42,450 nt of DNA from Proteobacteria bacterium ST_bin11 (GCA_002083615.1 MSXO01000024.1:25379-67828); one strand, 5' to 3'; shown: positions 34,382 through 41,853, numbered from the stretch's first letter. A program made the numbers and translations. The notes: generated by a model from the letters alone, not told the origin.

Positions 34382-34950
34382 GTTTGCGGCCAAGCGTTGG
34401 ACCCGCTAACGCGATTTGTCTAAAAGACAGCGGAACTTAACAGAGCGGATGGGGCACTCTTATGGGATTCAAACCAAGCCGCTTCAAAAGTTTTATTTTC
34501 CCCGCCCCAGCCGACTCGATCACACTCAAGCTTAAAGCGGCTTGCCGAAGAGTCACTAAAAAAACTAAGGCCTGTCGTGCTGTCAGACTGTCCCAACGTT
34601 CGGGTTGATTAGAAAGAGGTTTAAGCCCTGTCAAGAAGCGTCATCTCGGCATACCCTCTGGGGCACAAGTGGATTGCCGAGATCCAGGAGCAAAGGATGG
34701 CAAACGTCGAACACATCCATATAGTCTGGATTCGCTACGCGGTCTGTCGGCTCCGGCAATCCACTTTTCCCGAGAGGGGATGCCGGCATGACGTTGTGAC
34801 TGAAGCAGCTTTATAAGCAGGAAAACTTCCGATGGATAGTTGGACAGGATTAAATCGACTTTTGTTGAATAGCAGTTCGTTTTATCCAGTTATGAGCTTG
34901 CCGTTGGCTTACCCGACAACGGCAGCGCCTTGTCCCACTGCGGCTTAAAA
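34382..34950. other. Non-coding spacer containing a MITE-like palindrome
   Basis: No supportable gene. A 65-aa open frame on the minus strand at 34437-34634 has no recognisable domain. The main structure is the inverted-repeat element at 34639-34793, listed separately. This spacer marks the change from housekeeping chromosome to accessory DNA. Confidence 0.5.
34639..34793. repeat. MITE-like 155-bp palindromic element
   Basis: The first 43-44 bases (from CGTCATCTCGGCAT) and the last 43 bases (ending GATGCCGGCATGACG) are reverse complements with only a few mismatches, around a central loop of about 68 nt. There is no coding capacity. This is the form of a MITE or large REP/BIME-type intergenic repeat. 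No clear target duplication could be made out. Confidence 0.7.
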
Positions 34951-35253
34951 TCAGGAAAATTTGACGATAATATCGTGTTGGATATGGCGAACCATGTGAT
35001 GGAGCTTATCCGATTTAACCGGGATGTGCTTCAGGGGATCATGTTGGCTCAAGACGAATTCCCTGATGGCTTCGTCGTTCCAGGCCTGATGGTTGTCATG
35101 CACCATACGCAGTACAGAATTCAATTTGTTGGCGGTATAGATAACGTCATCTTCGTTATCGTCATAATCCAAATGCGTCAAATCCTTAATGGCGCACTTA
35201 ACTTGAGCAAGGGCATTATTCGAATCCAATGGGCTGGTCTGTCTCACGTTCAT
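34951..35253 (-). CDS. Hypothetical protein (100 aa)
   Basis: I do not recognise the family. The product is soluble and charged, with no signal peptide or membrane segment. It is rich in His, Asp and Asn, with an acidic patch (HLDYDDNEDDVIY) and a predicted mostly helical character. A GGAGAG directly upstream of the ATG at 35253 supports real translation. It lies between a MITE-like repeat and an IS remnant, so it may be accessory. Confidence 0.55.
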   Translation of the reverse strand: MNVRQTSPLDSNNALAQVKCAIKDLTHLDYDDNEDDVIYTANKLNSVLRMVHDNHQAWNDEAIREFVLSQHDPLKHIPVKSDKLHHMVRHIQHDIIVKFS

Positions 35254-35486
35254 CTCTCCGACTGTCAGTTTTGAATGGCTGTCACTATCACCTCAGGCCC
35301 TTAACTTAAACTTAATAGATGACGGTTGAGCGACATGATGCCAATACGGTCGAGAAAATAATCGCCGGCACCCATTGGCTAAAGCATCTGGCGCTTTGTT
35401 TGCCTAGCCCAAACGCTTGCTGACAAGAGACTGCCGAGTAAGCTTTCCGCGCCAATGGTATTTTTGAGAACGGGCAGAAGCCCCTG

Positions 35487-36032
35487 TCAGCGGACCGATG
35501 CCGTTACCATACCCAGACATCCGCACAAGGTGTCAAAGGTGTCATCGGTTAGATAGGTGATGGCTTTCTCCTGGACGGTACTGTCCACCGTGACTGCTTC
35601 AAAGTCCTGCTTCTTTACCGTCTTACTGTCGATGCCTGCTTGAATGGTCAGGGCTAACAATTGCTCGCAACCCGCTTCGCCGATGCGCTGCCGCCATTTG
35701 GTCAGCGAGGTGGGATGACAAGGCGTGTCGTGCTGAAAGAAGGTTTCGCCGCAAAAGAATTGCCAATAAGGATTCTCCAGCCAGCGGGCTACGACCGCCT
35801 CATCCGACAACGCGAAGGCGTGTTTCAGGTAATGCAAACCCGCCACTAACCGCGTGGACAGTGCCGGCGCCCCTTGTGAGGGAACGAAGTACTGACCGAA
35901 AGCATCGTCAATTGTTTGCCAATCGATCAACTGGGCTAATTGGTAGAGCTCGTGACGGGTATTCAGCAGGTCGGCCAGTGGGGTGTTGAATAAATCGATT
36001 TGGCCACTCGTTTCTTGGGATTTTGGCTTCAT
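35487..36032 (-). pseudogene. Truncated IS5-family transposase (N-terminal part)
   Basis: The 181-aa frame matches the start of IS5-group transposases. It has the N-terminal DUF772-type region (RLVAGLHYLKHAFALSDEAVVARWLENPYWQFFCG, about residues 62-96), PTSLTKWRQRIG, and then VTVDSTVQEKAITYLTD holding the first DDE aspartate. Immediately after that the family sequence stops and is replaced by about 20 unrelated residues; the remaining roughly half of the protein is absent from 35254-35486. It is therefore a 3'-deleted remnant and cannot be an active transposase. Confidence 0.85.
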
Positions 36033-36045
36033 TTTGAATAAAAAT

Positions 36046-36084
36046 TTGCAAGAAATTAATATCTATTTTACCCGTTTCTTGCAA
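36046..36084. repeat. 10-bp perfect inverted repeat upstream of the IS remnant
   Basis: TTGCAAGAAA (36046-36055) and TTTCTTGCAA (36075-36084) are exact complements, 14 bp upstream of the transposase ATG. They could be a transposase-gene operator or part of the left IS end. The matching right end appears lost with the deletion. Confidence 0.45.
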
Positions 36085-36143
36085 TTATTACCCGGCTTTT
36101 TTATTAAATAACCAATGTAATTCAATGAGTTAGTGTTAATTTT

Positions 36144-36311
36144 ATGGCTTTTCGGGGGCGACTAATGAGATCATCTCCAGCACTCAATGCGGAAAATCGT
36201 GCTGAGGTTGTCAAGCGATTGGCCGCTGGTAGATCGTTTCAAGCAGAGTTCAACAGAAATAAAAAAGGAAAAACGAAAACACCCTGTTCGCTAACCAACC
36301 CGTATAATTAA
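36144..36311 (+). CDS. Possible small ORF (55 aa)
   Basis: An open frame starting ATG 36144 with a basic product; residues about 12-35 (ALNAENRAEVVKRLAAGRSF) look helical, like one half of a helix-turn-helix. The ribosome site is weak, and the last third (KKGKTKTPCSLTNPYN) looks like read-through into non-coding sequence. It may be a fragment of a broken gene. Low confidence. Confidence 0.2.
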   Translation: MAFRGRLMRSSPALNAENRAEVVKRLAAGRSFQAEFNRNKKGKTKTPCSLTNPYN

Positions 36312-36924
36312 AACCCTAAATCCGGCAGACTGTTTCCTCCGGAGGGTTGATCCATCATGTTGCATGGCGCTTAATTAAATGACATTTATTTGACAAATTC
36401 ACATAACATATTGTTATTAAACGATTTATAAAATTATATTTTAATGTAAAATAAACACATTTTACTATGAAAAATTCTTCGGCTGCCGCATGAAGAATTA
36501 TTTTGTGTCACAAAATTCAAAAATTTTTTCGAGATTAACCGACCGCTACCCTCTGTCGAGACCATCAGCCAAGCCGATGGCTTAAGTCTGAATGTTGTCC
36601 ATGTCTTTGGTAAGTAAATTTGATCTTTGTGTTTAAATTAGACAAAATGTTTCCGCTTCGTGTTGGATTGCGTTTGCCTACTATTGCTCCGGCTCCGTGA
36701 AGTTTGAGCATATTCACCAATACCCTGGCTGAAGACCAATAGATACGCTGTCTTTGTCATAGTACGCCTAGGAAAAGTTAAAACTTCAGGTTGCCAAATC
36801 TATAGATTTAGTGATCCAACGGAATTTTTGGTGAAATTCTATGCTGAGATTTCACTAGATTTCTGAATCTATAGGTTGAGTTTGAGCTGCCGATAAATCC
36901 GCATGGTTTTAGTGGCTGCATGGA
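36312..36924. other. AT-rich intergenic region with palindromes
   Basis: No gene is seen. AATTCTTC (36473-36480) pairs with GAAGAATT (36492-36499), a hairpin. AAATCTATAGATTT at 36796-36809 is a perfect 14-bp palindrome, with a related half copy near 36866. These lie just downstream of hipA and could act in termination or as protein sites. Confidence 0.4.
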
Positions 36925-38193
36925 TTACCTTTCAAACACGGAAGGGTTCAGAAACTGCCGTTTCCAAAACAAATTTCGATCTATCTCGCTAAGGTTGGCT
37001 TCATCGCATATTGTTTTCCAATGAGTTTCTATCGCTTCGCGCTGTTTGTCGCAAATGGCTTTTGCTTCATCTTCCGTGATTTGGAAGTGATAAGCAGCTG
37101 CAATACACGATTTAAGTTTGCTCAGGTTGTTGTTTCCAGAAATAAGCATGGCTTGTGAGGCTTCATTTCCGGTAAGGCCTTGCGGGCAAATATCGTAAGC
37201 GGGTGTAAGGTTGAGTGTTTTTCCGTTCCAAAAGGCCGCGTGATTGCGGGCATGGTCATCGGTGTTGCCGCACAAAATATTAAAGACCAGACGGGAGAAC
37301 AATTCTTCGAGCGTTTTTTTCGGGTTATCGAAACGATGTCGGATGATTTCCGCAAACGTTTCATAACTGGCGTAACGCGCCATCATGTCATCAAGACCAA
37401 ACAGCGTTAAAGCGGAAACCATGGCTTTGCGTGTCCAGCCGTTTGCGGTTTTTTCGCGATCAAAGCGTTCGATCAGCAGGATGTCCTTGTTTGCAGCTTG
37501 AACCAACTTGACGGGGGCTGCTTTCACACCAGCGGCAACAGCCAGTCGCATGGCGATGAATTCAGCCTTTACGACACTGTAAAGGTCGGAACTCGATGAA
37601 AATTTTGCGACATATTTAGTGCCTTGATCTTCGATCAAGGCTTTGGGGCGTGCGCCACCGATGGAGCTGCCATGGAATAACGCTTGATCCAGTTCCGGCG
37701 TCAGTGGTATGCCTTGTTCGACGCGTTCTGCTGAGTTGAATAATTCTTCCAGCGAGACATTTGTTGCCGAGCGGGGAATATATTCGCTAGGCGAGCGTTG
37801 GAAATCCAGCGCACCAATTCGGTCAGAACCTGACTCCAGCAAATAGGTCAGCTCGCCAATCTCATCGGTATCCGTATCTTTGCCTTTACGTCCGAGTTTT
37901 TTGTTGATGATAACGCGCCGTCCCCATGCGTCCGGCGCGGCATCACGGATACAGCCTGGCATGTTCAGTCCATCCGGCAGCGGCAAGATACCTGCTTTCA
38001 GTGGTAACTCCGGTTCGTAGATGGGAATAGCGGGTGACGTATTCCGGATGCGCTGTAGATAGCTTTTACCGTAGTTGAATTGGATATGGCCTTGGTTATC
38101 GGCTTCCAGTTTGCCCGCGACCACCGGCTCCGTTGCCTCGGGCAACCAAATCCAGACATAGGCTTCTTTATCGGTGCTGTTAGAAGTCATCAT
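36925..38193 (-). CDS. hipA: HipA-family serine/threonine kinase toxin
   Basis: HipA toxins phosphorylate aminoacyl-tRNA synthetases (GltX in E. coli) to halt growth. The 422-aa protein has an N-terminal HipA_N domain (about 12-130) and the kinase core. The Gly/Ser loop is GSSIGGARPKA (175-185) with Ser residues suited to autophosphorylation, the ATP-binding Lys is in VAKF (about 197), the catalytic segment is GNTDDHARNHA (309-319), and the metal-binding Asp is in PAYDICP (334). All key residues are present, so it should be active. It overlaps hipB by 14 bp in the antitoxin-first order. Its actual target is unknown. Confidence 0.93.
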   Translation of the reverse strand: MMTSNSTDKEAYVWIWLPEATEPVVAGKLEADNQGHIQFNYGKSYLQRIRNTSPAIPIYEPELPLKAGILPLPDGLNMPGCIRDAAPDAWGRRVIINKKLGRKGKDTDTDEIGELTYLLESGSDRIGALDFQRSPSEYIPRSATNVSLEELFNSAERVEQGIPLTPELDQALFHGSSIGGARPKALIEDQGTKYVAKFSSSSDLYSVVKAEFIAMRLAVAAGVKAAPVKLVQAANKDILLIERFDREKTANGWTRKAMVSALTLFGLDDMMARYASYETFAEIIRHRFDNPKKTLEELFSRLVFNILCGNTDDHARNHAAFWNGKTLNLTPAYDICPQGLTGNEASQAMLISGNNNLSKLKSCIAAAYHFQITEDEAKAICDKQREAIETHWKTICDEANLSEIDRNLFWKRQFLNPSVFER

Positions 38194-38518
38194 CGACTAT
38201 TTCCGCTTTTTTTCGCACGGACTTAGGAAGTAGTGCGAGTTTGTCTTCCATCTGGCGAATATGATGGGTCAGTGTCGTTGCTTCGGTATCGAACAGTTTG
38301 ATGCCGACGATAGTGGCCACTTCGAAGGTCGCTCCCAGCTCGCACTTGGGGTCGCCTTTTTCGATGCGCTGCAACAGTCCGCGAGAGATACCTGCGCGGT
38401 CGGCAAGTTCTTGCGCGGTCATCTCGCGCTCTTTTCTTGCGACGCGGATGAGATTGCCAAGCAGGGTCATCGCCTCTAGGCTATAGCGGGAATAGGTGCG
38501 GGATGATGCTTTTGCCAT
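38180..38518 (-). CDS. hipB: HipB-family antitoxin, Xre-type HTH
   Basis: A 112-aa DNA-binding antitoxin. The HTH is LIRVARKEREMTAQELADRAGISRGLLQRIEKG split across residues about 22-55, the standard Xre/HTH_3 fold. It should repress the operon and neutralise HipA by holding it inactive. The upstream region contains five ATGG-N-Y-C-R direct repeats that are likely operators. The 14-bp overlap with hipA couples translation. Confidence 0.93.
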   Translation of the reverse strand: MAKASSRTYSRYSLEAMTLLGNLIRVARKEREMTAQELADRAGISRGLLQRIEKGDPKCELGATFEVATIVGIKLFDTEATTLTHHIRQMEDKLALLPKSVRKKAEIVDDDF

Positions 38519-38539
38519 GGCTTAATCTTTGGTTTATAG

Positions 38540-38663
38540 ATGGATCACAGCAGTATCTCGTGGCTTTTATATGGACCAAATCTATCAGACTCTCATTTCT
38601 TTGGCAATCAACAATGGTTCACAAATGGATCGTAATCATTCTTAGTGACTTATAGATGGGTCA
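38540..38663 (-). promoter_or_regulatory. Five phased repeats upstream of hipBA (putative operators)
   Basis: The octamer ATGG-N-Y-C-R occurs at 38540 (ATGGATCA), 38571 (ATGGACCA), 38614 (ATGGTTCA), 38625 (ATGGATCG) and 38656 (ATGGGTCA), all on the same strand. Three are preceded by TTATA or similar. Spacings of 31, 43, 11 and 31 bp are all near whole helical turns. This suggests cooperative binding by HipB on one face of the DNA. Binding is inferred. Confidence 0.5.
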
Positions 38664-38799
38664 TCAAGTGGGGCGAATGAGCTTTACGTTATTCATGACT
38701 GCGCAGTATTGATCATGCCGTTGTGGTTGCTAATGTCGGTACTCCTGACATGTCGATTTCAGCCCCCCTTCCATGCTGTCAAATACCAATCGGCAAGAA

Positions 38800-38952
38800 T
38801 CATGCATATGAATTACTCCGACCAGCATGAGCGCTAAAGCTCAAAGTCGAATGCCGATCATAACGCAAGTCTGATTGTGTCGGGATTAGGTTGAGTTCAT
38901 GGGTAATCCACCAAAATCAAATATGGGTGTCCAGAACGATTATTTCAGACAT
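38800..38952 (-). pseudogene. Decayed PIN-domain toxin (vapC-like) with in-frame stop
   Basis: From ATG 38952 the frame reads MSEIIVLDTHI, the exact opening of a VapC-type PIN toxin with its first catalytic Asp, and then meets TGA at 38917-38919 where such proteins have Trp (TGG). After the stop the same frame continues FWWITHELNLIP, again PIN-like, before similarity fades by about 38850 and a stop occurs near 38800. It is therefore a nonsense-mutated and truncated toxin remnant. It directly overlaps the antitoxin remnant upstream, as in intact operons. Confidence 0.6.
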
Positions 38953-39086
38953 TCCCAGTCCTCTAAGTCCGAGATAGGACTGACAATGTCGCCTAAGGTT
39001 TTGCCTTTGCCGGCAATGGAGGTCGGCGGACGGCGCTTGGTTTTAACCTCAATTATGATGCCGATAAGTTCTATTCAGTGACCCGT
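38940..39086 (-). pseudogene. Decayed antitoxin C-terminus (Phd/VapB-like)
   Basis: The minus-strand frame ending with TAA at 38940-38942 reads KRRPPTSIAGKGKTLGDIV followed by SPISDLEDWECLK, which I recognise as the C-terminal toxin-binding tail common to one family of antitoxins paired with PIN toxins. A stop lies just upstream of about 39086, so the DNA-binding N-terminus is missing. Family naming is from memory of motif style; a protein search would settle it. Confidence 0.55.
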
Positions 39087-39238
39087 CGATGTGATCTTAT
39101 TGAGTCTCTGCATTTATCGTTTTTTTTCAGTGCCAAAAAGACTGGGATCAATCTTGTCAAGATTTGTCCCGACACTGCCTTTCGTATTCCTGTTGAATTA
39201 ATTGCTTTCTTTCTTGCATCTATTTAGTGGGGCTTAAG
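39087..39238. other. Intergenic sequence between TA remnant and leader repeat
   Basis: AT-rich, no convincing gene. A minus-strand fragment of 20 codons (MQERKQLIQQEYERQCRDKS) looks protein-like but ends in a stop and has no upstream support, so it may be another gene remnant. Confidence 0.3.
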
Positions 39239-39363
39239 AATTCAGGATTATTATTTTTCGCTAAAATTGAATTTGTGTGTAAATCTAATAGAATGTTTGG
39301 CATCCTACGTTAATCTAGAAAAAGTTGAAACGTCGGGAGAATGCACGCAAGTAACTAAGGATT
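39239..39363 (+). repeat. Leader repeat, copy 1 (orphan)
   Basis: About 125 bp nearly identical to 42166-42287: one 3-bp insertion and one visible G/A substitution. It includes a plausible promoter (TTGAAT, 16-bp spacer, TAGAAT) and ends in CTAAGGATT, the ribosome-site part of copy 2. After the repeat no long frame follows on the plus strand, so this copy drives no evident gene. Confidence 0.85.
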
Positions 39364-39447
39364 TGATTACTTCTAAAATTTGGGTTTTATTCTCATTTAA
39401 TATTTGATTTTAAATATCAAATACTCTGCGAACTCCTTCAATGTTTT

Positions 39448-39744
39448 TCAAAAAAAGTCGCGAAATGTTCTTGCATGATCTTCGAATATTGTGTCTTGTT
39501 CATATTCAGAATGAAGCTCAACTGATATTCGTGCTTCAACGTCATTTTCTATAAGAAATATCTTTATTTCTTCAATCGATTTTATTAATTTATTGTGCTG
39601 ATTTTCGAATAGAGCGGCGACGGGCATAAAATATTTTGCATTTTTAAATACAATTTCTAAGTCAGCGATAATTTCACTTCTTTCTTTGCTCGTGGGTGCG
39701 ATGATAGCTTGAAAAATAACTGCAGAATCGGTGTTTGTGGTCAT
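39448..39744 (-). CDS. Hypothetical protein (98 aa)
   Basis: I do not recognise it. The product is acidic and helical, with a coiled-coil-like middle (SKERSEIIADLEIVF then FENQHNKLIKSIEEIKIFLIEN) and an aromatic C-terminus; no signal or membrane segment. Base composition is much more AT-rich than the housekeeping genes, a sign of acquisition. An 8-bp inverted repeat just upstream of its start may be an operator. It lies between the orphan leader and the first attC-like repeat and could be a cassette passenger in reverse orientation. Confidence 0.5.
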   Translation of the reverse strand: MTTNTDSAVIFQAIIAPTSKERSEIIADLEIVFKNAKYFMPVAALFENQHNKLIKSIEEIKIFLIENDVEARISVELHSEYEQDTIFEDHARTFRDFF

Positions 39745-39749
39745 TATCT

Positions 39750-39776
39750 GTATCCGTAAAAAGTAAAGACGGATAC
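39750..39776 (-). promoter_or_regulatory. Inverted repeat upstream of the 98-aa gene
   Basis: GTATCCGT (39750-39757) and ACGGATAC (39769-39776) are perfect complements with an 11-bp spacer, 6 bp upstream of the ATG of the 98-aa gene. The TATCC...GGATA theme recalls HipB-type operators, though with a longer spacer than the E. coli one. Autoregulation is inferred. Confidence 0.4.
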
Positions 39777-39963
39777 GTATTTTATGTCATTAGTTGATTC
39801 TACATACAACCGAAAGATCAGGTTTTTAGGGCGCTTTTGTTAAATTAACCTTTCTAAATTTATGTATTTTAAGCGTGTGTACTGCAGTTTCATTATGCAC
39901 ATAAGGTGCAACCTGCAAAAATGCCTGTATTGCCAGTCAAAAGTACAAACTAAAGAGGGCGGT

Positions 39964-40114
39964 GCAAAACGGTGTGGAAAATTTGCCAGATTTACAATGA
40001 AAAGCGTTTAATTTTTCTTCCCATAAATCGCTATCATTCTGTTTTTTATCACATTATATGGTTTTTGACTGGAAAACAGCGATGAACATTGGAAACAATT
40101 GAAGGCTGTTTTGC
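39964..40114 (+). repeat. attC-like recombination site, copy A
   Basis: 151 bp beginning GCAAAAC (39964-39970) and ending GTTTTGC (40108-40114), the form of integron attC R'' and R' boxes with the conserved AAC and GTT triplets. The boxes are complementary, and inner segments CCAG...CTGG and CCATA...TATGG allow an imperfect long hairpin. It is about 90% identical to copy B by eye. The last bases GTTTTGC deviate from the strict GTTRRRY consensus. There are no flanking target duplications, which argues against a transposon. Confidence 0.65.
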
Positions 40115-40211
40115 ACTATATTCAAATGGTTGTCGCGATTGTCAATCAATAGAAGACATTGCCACTAGCTTGGTGTATTGTTTGCCAAAACCATACACAT
40201 CGGAGATCAAC

Positions 40212-40406
40212 ATGCGAACCAATATAAGCATAGACGACAGCTTAATGGCCGATGTCTTAGCGGCAACAGGCCTTAAAACCAAGCGCGAAGCAGTAGAAAT
40301 GGGCTTAAAAACCCTTTTGCTGCTCAAACAGCAAGAAGCTATCAAAGCCTTCAAAGGCAAATTAAAGTGGGACGGCAATCTGGAGCAAATGAGGACTGAC
40401 CGGTGA
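40212..40406 (+). CDS. vapB: VapB-family antitoxin
   Basis: A 64-aa antitoxin starting MRTNISIDDSLMADVLAATGLKTKREAVEMGL split over residues 1-32, the ribbon-helix-helix typical of the VapB2/DUF2191 type, with a basic C-terminal tail that should bind the toxin. I choose ATG 40212, which has GGAGA 5 nt upstream; the frame is open to 40089, but that part lies inside the attC-like repeat. It overlaps vapC by 4 bp (GTGA). Expected to autorepress with VapC. Confidence 0.92.
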   Translation: MRTNISIDDSLMADVLAATGLKTKREAVEMGLKTLLLLKQQEAIKAFKGKLKWDGNLEQMRTDR

Positions 40407-40792
40407 TCTTGGTCGATTCCAGTGTCTGGGTCGATTACTTCAATGGCACCGAAACGCTGGCGACAAAAAAACTGGATGGCTTGTTGGGCTCACAGCCCGT
40501 TTGTATCGGCGATTTGATTCTGGCGGAAGTGCTGCAGGGCTTCAGGCAGGATACAGACTATCAAGCCGCAAAAAACCTGTTGTGCGCCTTACCGATTCAT
40601 TCTATGGTCTGCAAAGACATCAGTATCAAAAGCGCCGACAATTTCAGAACGCTACGCAAGCAAGGCATCACCATCCGCAAAACAATCGATACCCTGATTG
40701 CCACCTACTGCATTGAAACAGGTTTGACCCTGTTGCATTCGGATAAAGATTTTCAGCCGTTCCAGCAATATTTGGGGTTGCAGGCCGCATAG
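40403..40792 (+). CDS. vapC: VapC PIN-domain ribonuclease toxin
   Basis: A 129-aa PIN toxin. The acidic catalytic residues are in place: Asp5 (MILVDSSVW), Glu42 (LILAEVLQGF), Asp96 (TIDTLIA) and Asp114/Asp116 (HSDKDF). VapC enzymes cut specific RNAs such as initiator tRNA or 23S rRNA; the target here is unknown. It starts with GTG overlapping the vapB stop and ends 13 bp before the GCAAAAC box of attC-like copy B, the usual arrangement of gene and attC within an integron cassette. Confidence 0.94.
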   Translation: MILVDSSVWVDYFNGTETLATKKLDGLLGSQPVCIGDLILAEVLQGFRQDTDYQAAKNLLCALPIHSMVCKDISIKSADNFRTLRKQGITIRKTIDTLIATYCIETGLTLLHSDKDFQPFQQYLGLQAA

Positions 40793-40805
40793 AAGGCATA
40801 AAGCT

Positions 40806-40957
40806 GCAAAACGACGTGGAAAATTTGCCAGATTTACAATGAAAAAGCGTTTAATTTTTCCATCCATAAATCGCTATCATGCTGTTTCTTCTCACATTAT
40901 ATGGTTTTTGACTGGAGAACATTGATGAACATTGGAAAAAATTGAAGGCTGTTTTGC
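40806..40957 (+). repeat. attC-like recombination site, copy B
   Basis: 152 bp from GCAAAAC (40806-40812) to GTTTTGC (40951-40957), closely similar to copy A along its whole length. With copy A it brackets vapBC; cutting at the G|TT of each R' box would give an 843-bp cassette (40109-40951). Confidence 0.65.
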
Positions 40958-41300
40958 AACGTGGATTACCTGGTCAATTTTCGATCAGTACAACGCCTGA
41001 TAAATAATCAATTTTCGACTGGCGCCAAAACATAGAGATCATCAAAGGGTTTCTAGCCGAGCATGATGGCCAGTTGGCACCAGCCTTGCGTCGATTAGGT
41101 CAATGGGTGTTGGAGCCAACAACCCAGGACTCTGGAAAGTTTTGCGCGCCGTTTTGCATGCGCTCTTGAGCGTTTAGCCCTTGCGGACACTGAGTTTCAC
41201 AAATTCAACTGGTCAGGCAGACTATCACTCGAACTTCAGTTCAATTCCCGATTTCGCAATTGAACCGGCGTCCGTAATCCCGACTTTAATGTATTGGTTT
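40958..41300. other. Gene-poor segment with a partial attC-like end
   Basis: No intact gene is seen. A plus-strand frame around 41001-41168 reads NIEIIKGFLAEHDGQLAPALRRLGQWVLEP and looks like a gene remnant with no start. Within it, 41131-41157 (TGGAAAGTTTTGCGCGCCG then GTTTTGC) is, in reverse complement, a close match to the 5' arm of copy A, so it is probably the 3' half of another attC-like site whose 5' half is lost or diverged. Confidence 0.4.
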
Positions 41301-41636
41301 TTATCCTGGAGCATGCTCTTTAAGCCACGCTTTAAGCGCATCATTCATTCGCGTTTGCCAGCCGCGACCGGTGGCACGGAAAGCTTCCAGTACATCCTTG
41401 TCAAATCGGATGGCAACCTGTTTCTTATTGCCACTGCCTGTTGGACGTCCAGCGCGACGGTGTGTGATTTCTTTACGTATCGCAAGGGTTGCGTCTGGCG
41501 AATCCTCGTCATCTTCGGGCTCAATACCTGCCAATTTATTTTGGTGTAAAACCGCCAAATCAGTTTTTGATTCGCCACGTTCCCGAGTCGCGCGCATCTC
41601 TTTAAGTGTCATCGTAGTCATTTTCACGCCAGTCAT
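41301..41636 (-). CDS. brnA: BrnA-family antitoxin
   Basis: A protein of up to 111 aa. The C-terminus RFDKDVLEAFRATGRGWQTRMNDALKAWL, at about residues 77-105, is the characteristic ribbon-helix-helix of BrnA, which dimerises, binds its promoter and neutralises BrnT. Three starts are possible (ATG 41636, 41621 or 41612); all overlap the brnT end, so translation is coupled. The order toxin then antitoxin is normal for this family. The gene runs opposite to vapBC. Confidence 0.88.
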   Translation of the reverse strand: MTGVKMTTMTLKEMRATRERGESKTDLAVLHQNKLAGIEPEDDEDSPDATLAIRKEITHRRAGRPTGSGNKKQVAIRFDKDVLEAFRATGRGWQTRMNDALKAWLKEHAPG

Positions 41637-41853
41637 GATAAACCTCTCTTTCTGTGCGTTTGGCGGGTCGATAGCTGATGATGTGAGGAATGTCGCCCGG
41701 CAAATACACCACGGTCAACACCATTAGCAGATCGAATACATAGGCAAAAGATTGTTGGCGGCGTTCGCCTTTACGCTCGGTGTCAATGTCCAGGCGATAA
41801 GGACTTTCTAGTACCCAATCGGCATCCATGAAATCAAGCTTATGTTTATCCAA
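41602..41853 (-). CDS. brnT: BrnT-family toxin, N-terminus possibly damaged
   Basis: The 83 aa from TTG 41853 contain the BrnT core: DKHKLDFMDADWVLESPYRLD, then SFAYVFDLLMVLTVVYLP and the C-terminal HIISYRPAKRTEREVYHDW in sequence. BrnT is a RelE-fold ribonuclease. The frame remains open upstream to 41916 and reads YTWQESKRQANLDKH, which belongs to the family N-terminus, but no ATG or GTG precedes it before a stop. An ATG at 41929 lies in another frame, so one single-base change may have broken the gene. It may still start at the TTG. Confidence 0.75.
   Translation of the reverse strand: MDKHKLDFMDADWVLESPYRLDIDTERKGERRQQSFAYVFDLLMVLTVVYLPGDIPHIISYRPAKRTEREVYHDWRENDYDDT

Noticed and set aside
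34437..34634. 65-aa minus-strand ORF
   Set aside because: No domain, no clear ribosome site and adjacent to a MITE-like repeat; probably chance.
36618..36660. Weak similarity to the 122-bp leader (TTGATCTTTGTG and AAAATGTTT)
   Set aside because: Only short AT-rich matches; could be chance, and no boundary is visible.
38899..39081. 60-aa plus-strand ORF
   Set aside because: It is antisense to the decayed antitoxin and toxin remnant, which explains the openness of this frame.
40089..40211. N-terminal extension of vapB from the upstream start at 40089
   Set aside because: The added residues are encoded by the 3' end of the attC-like repeat and are not VapB-like; ATG 40212 has a proper ribosome site.
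39964..40957. Repeats A and B as MITEs or IS ends rather than attC sites
   Set aside because: No target-site duplications flank them, and the vapC stop lies directly before repeat B as in cassettes; still possible and should be tested.
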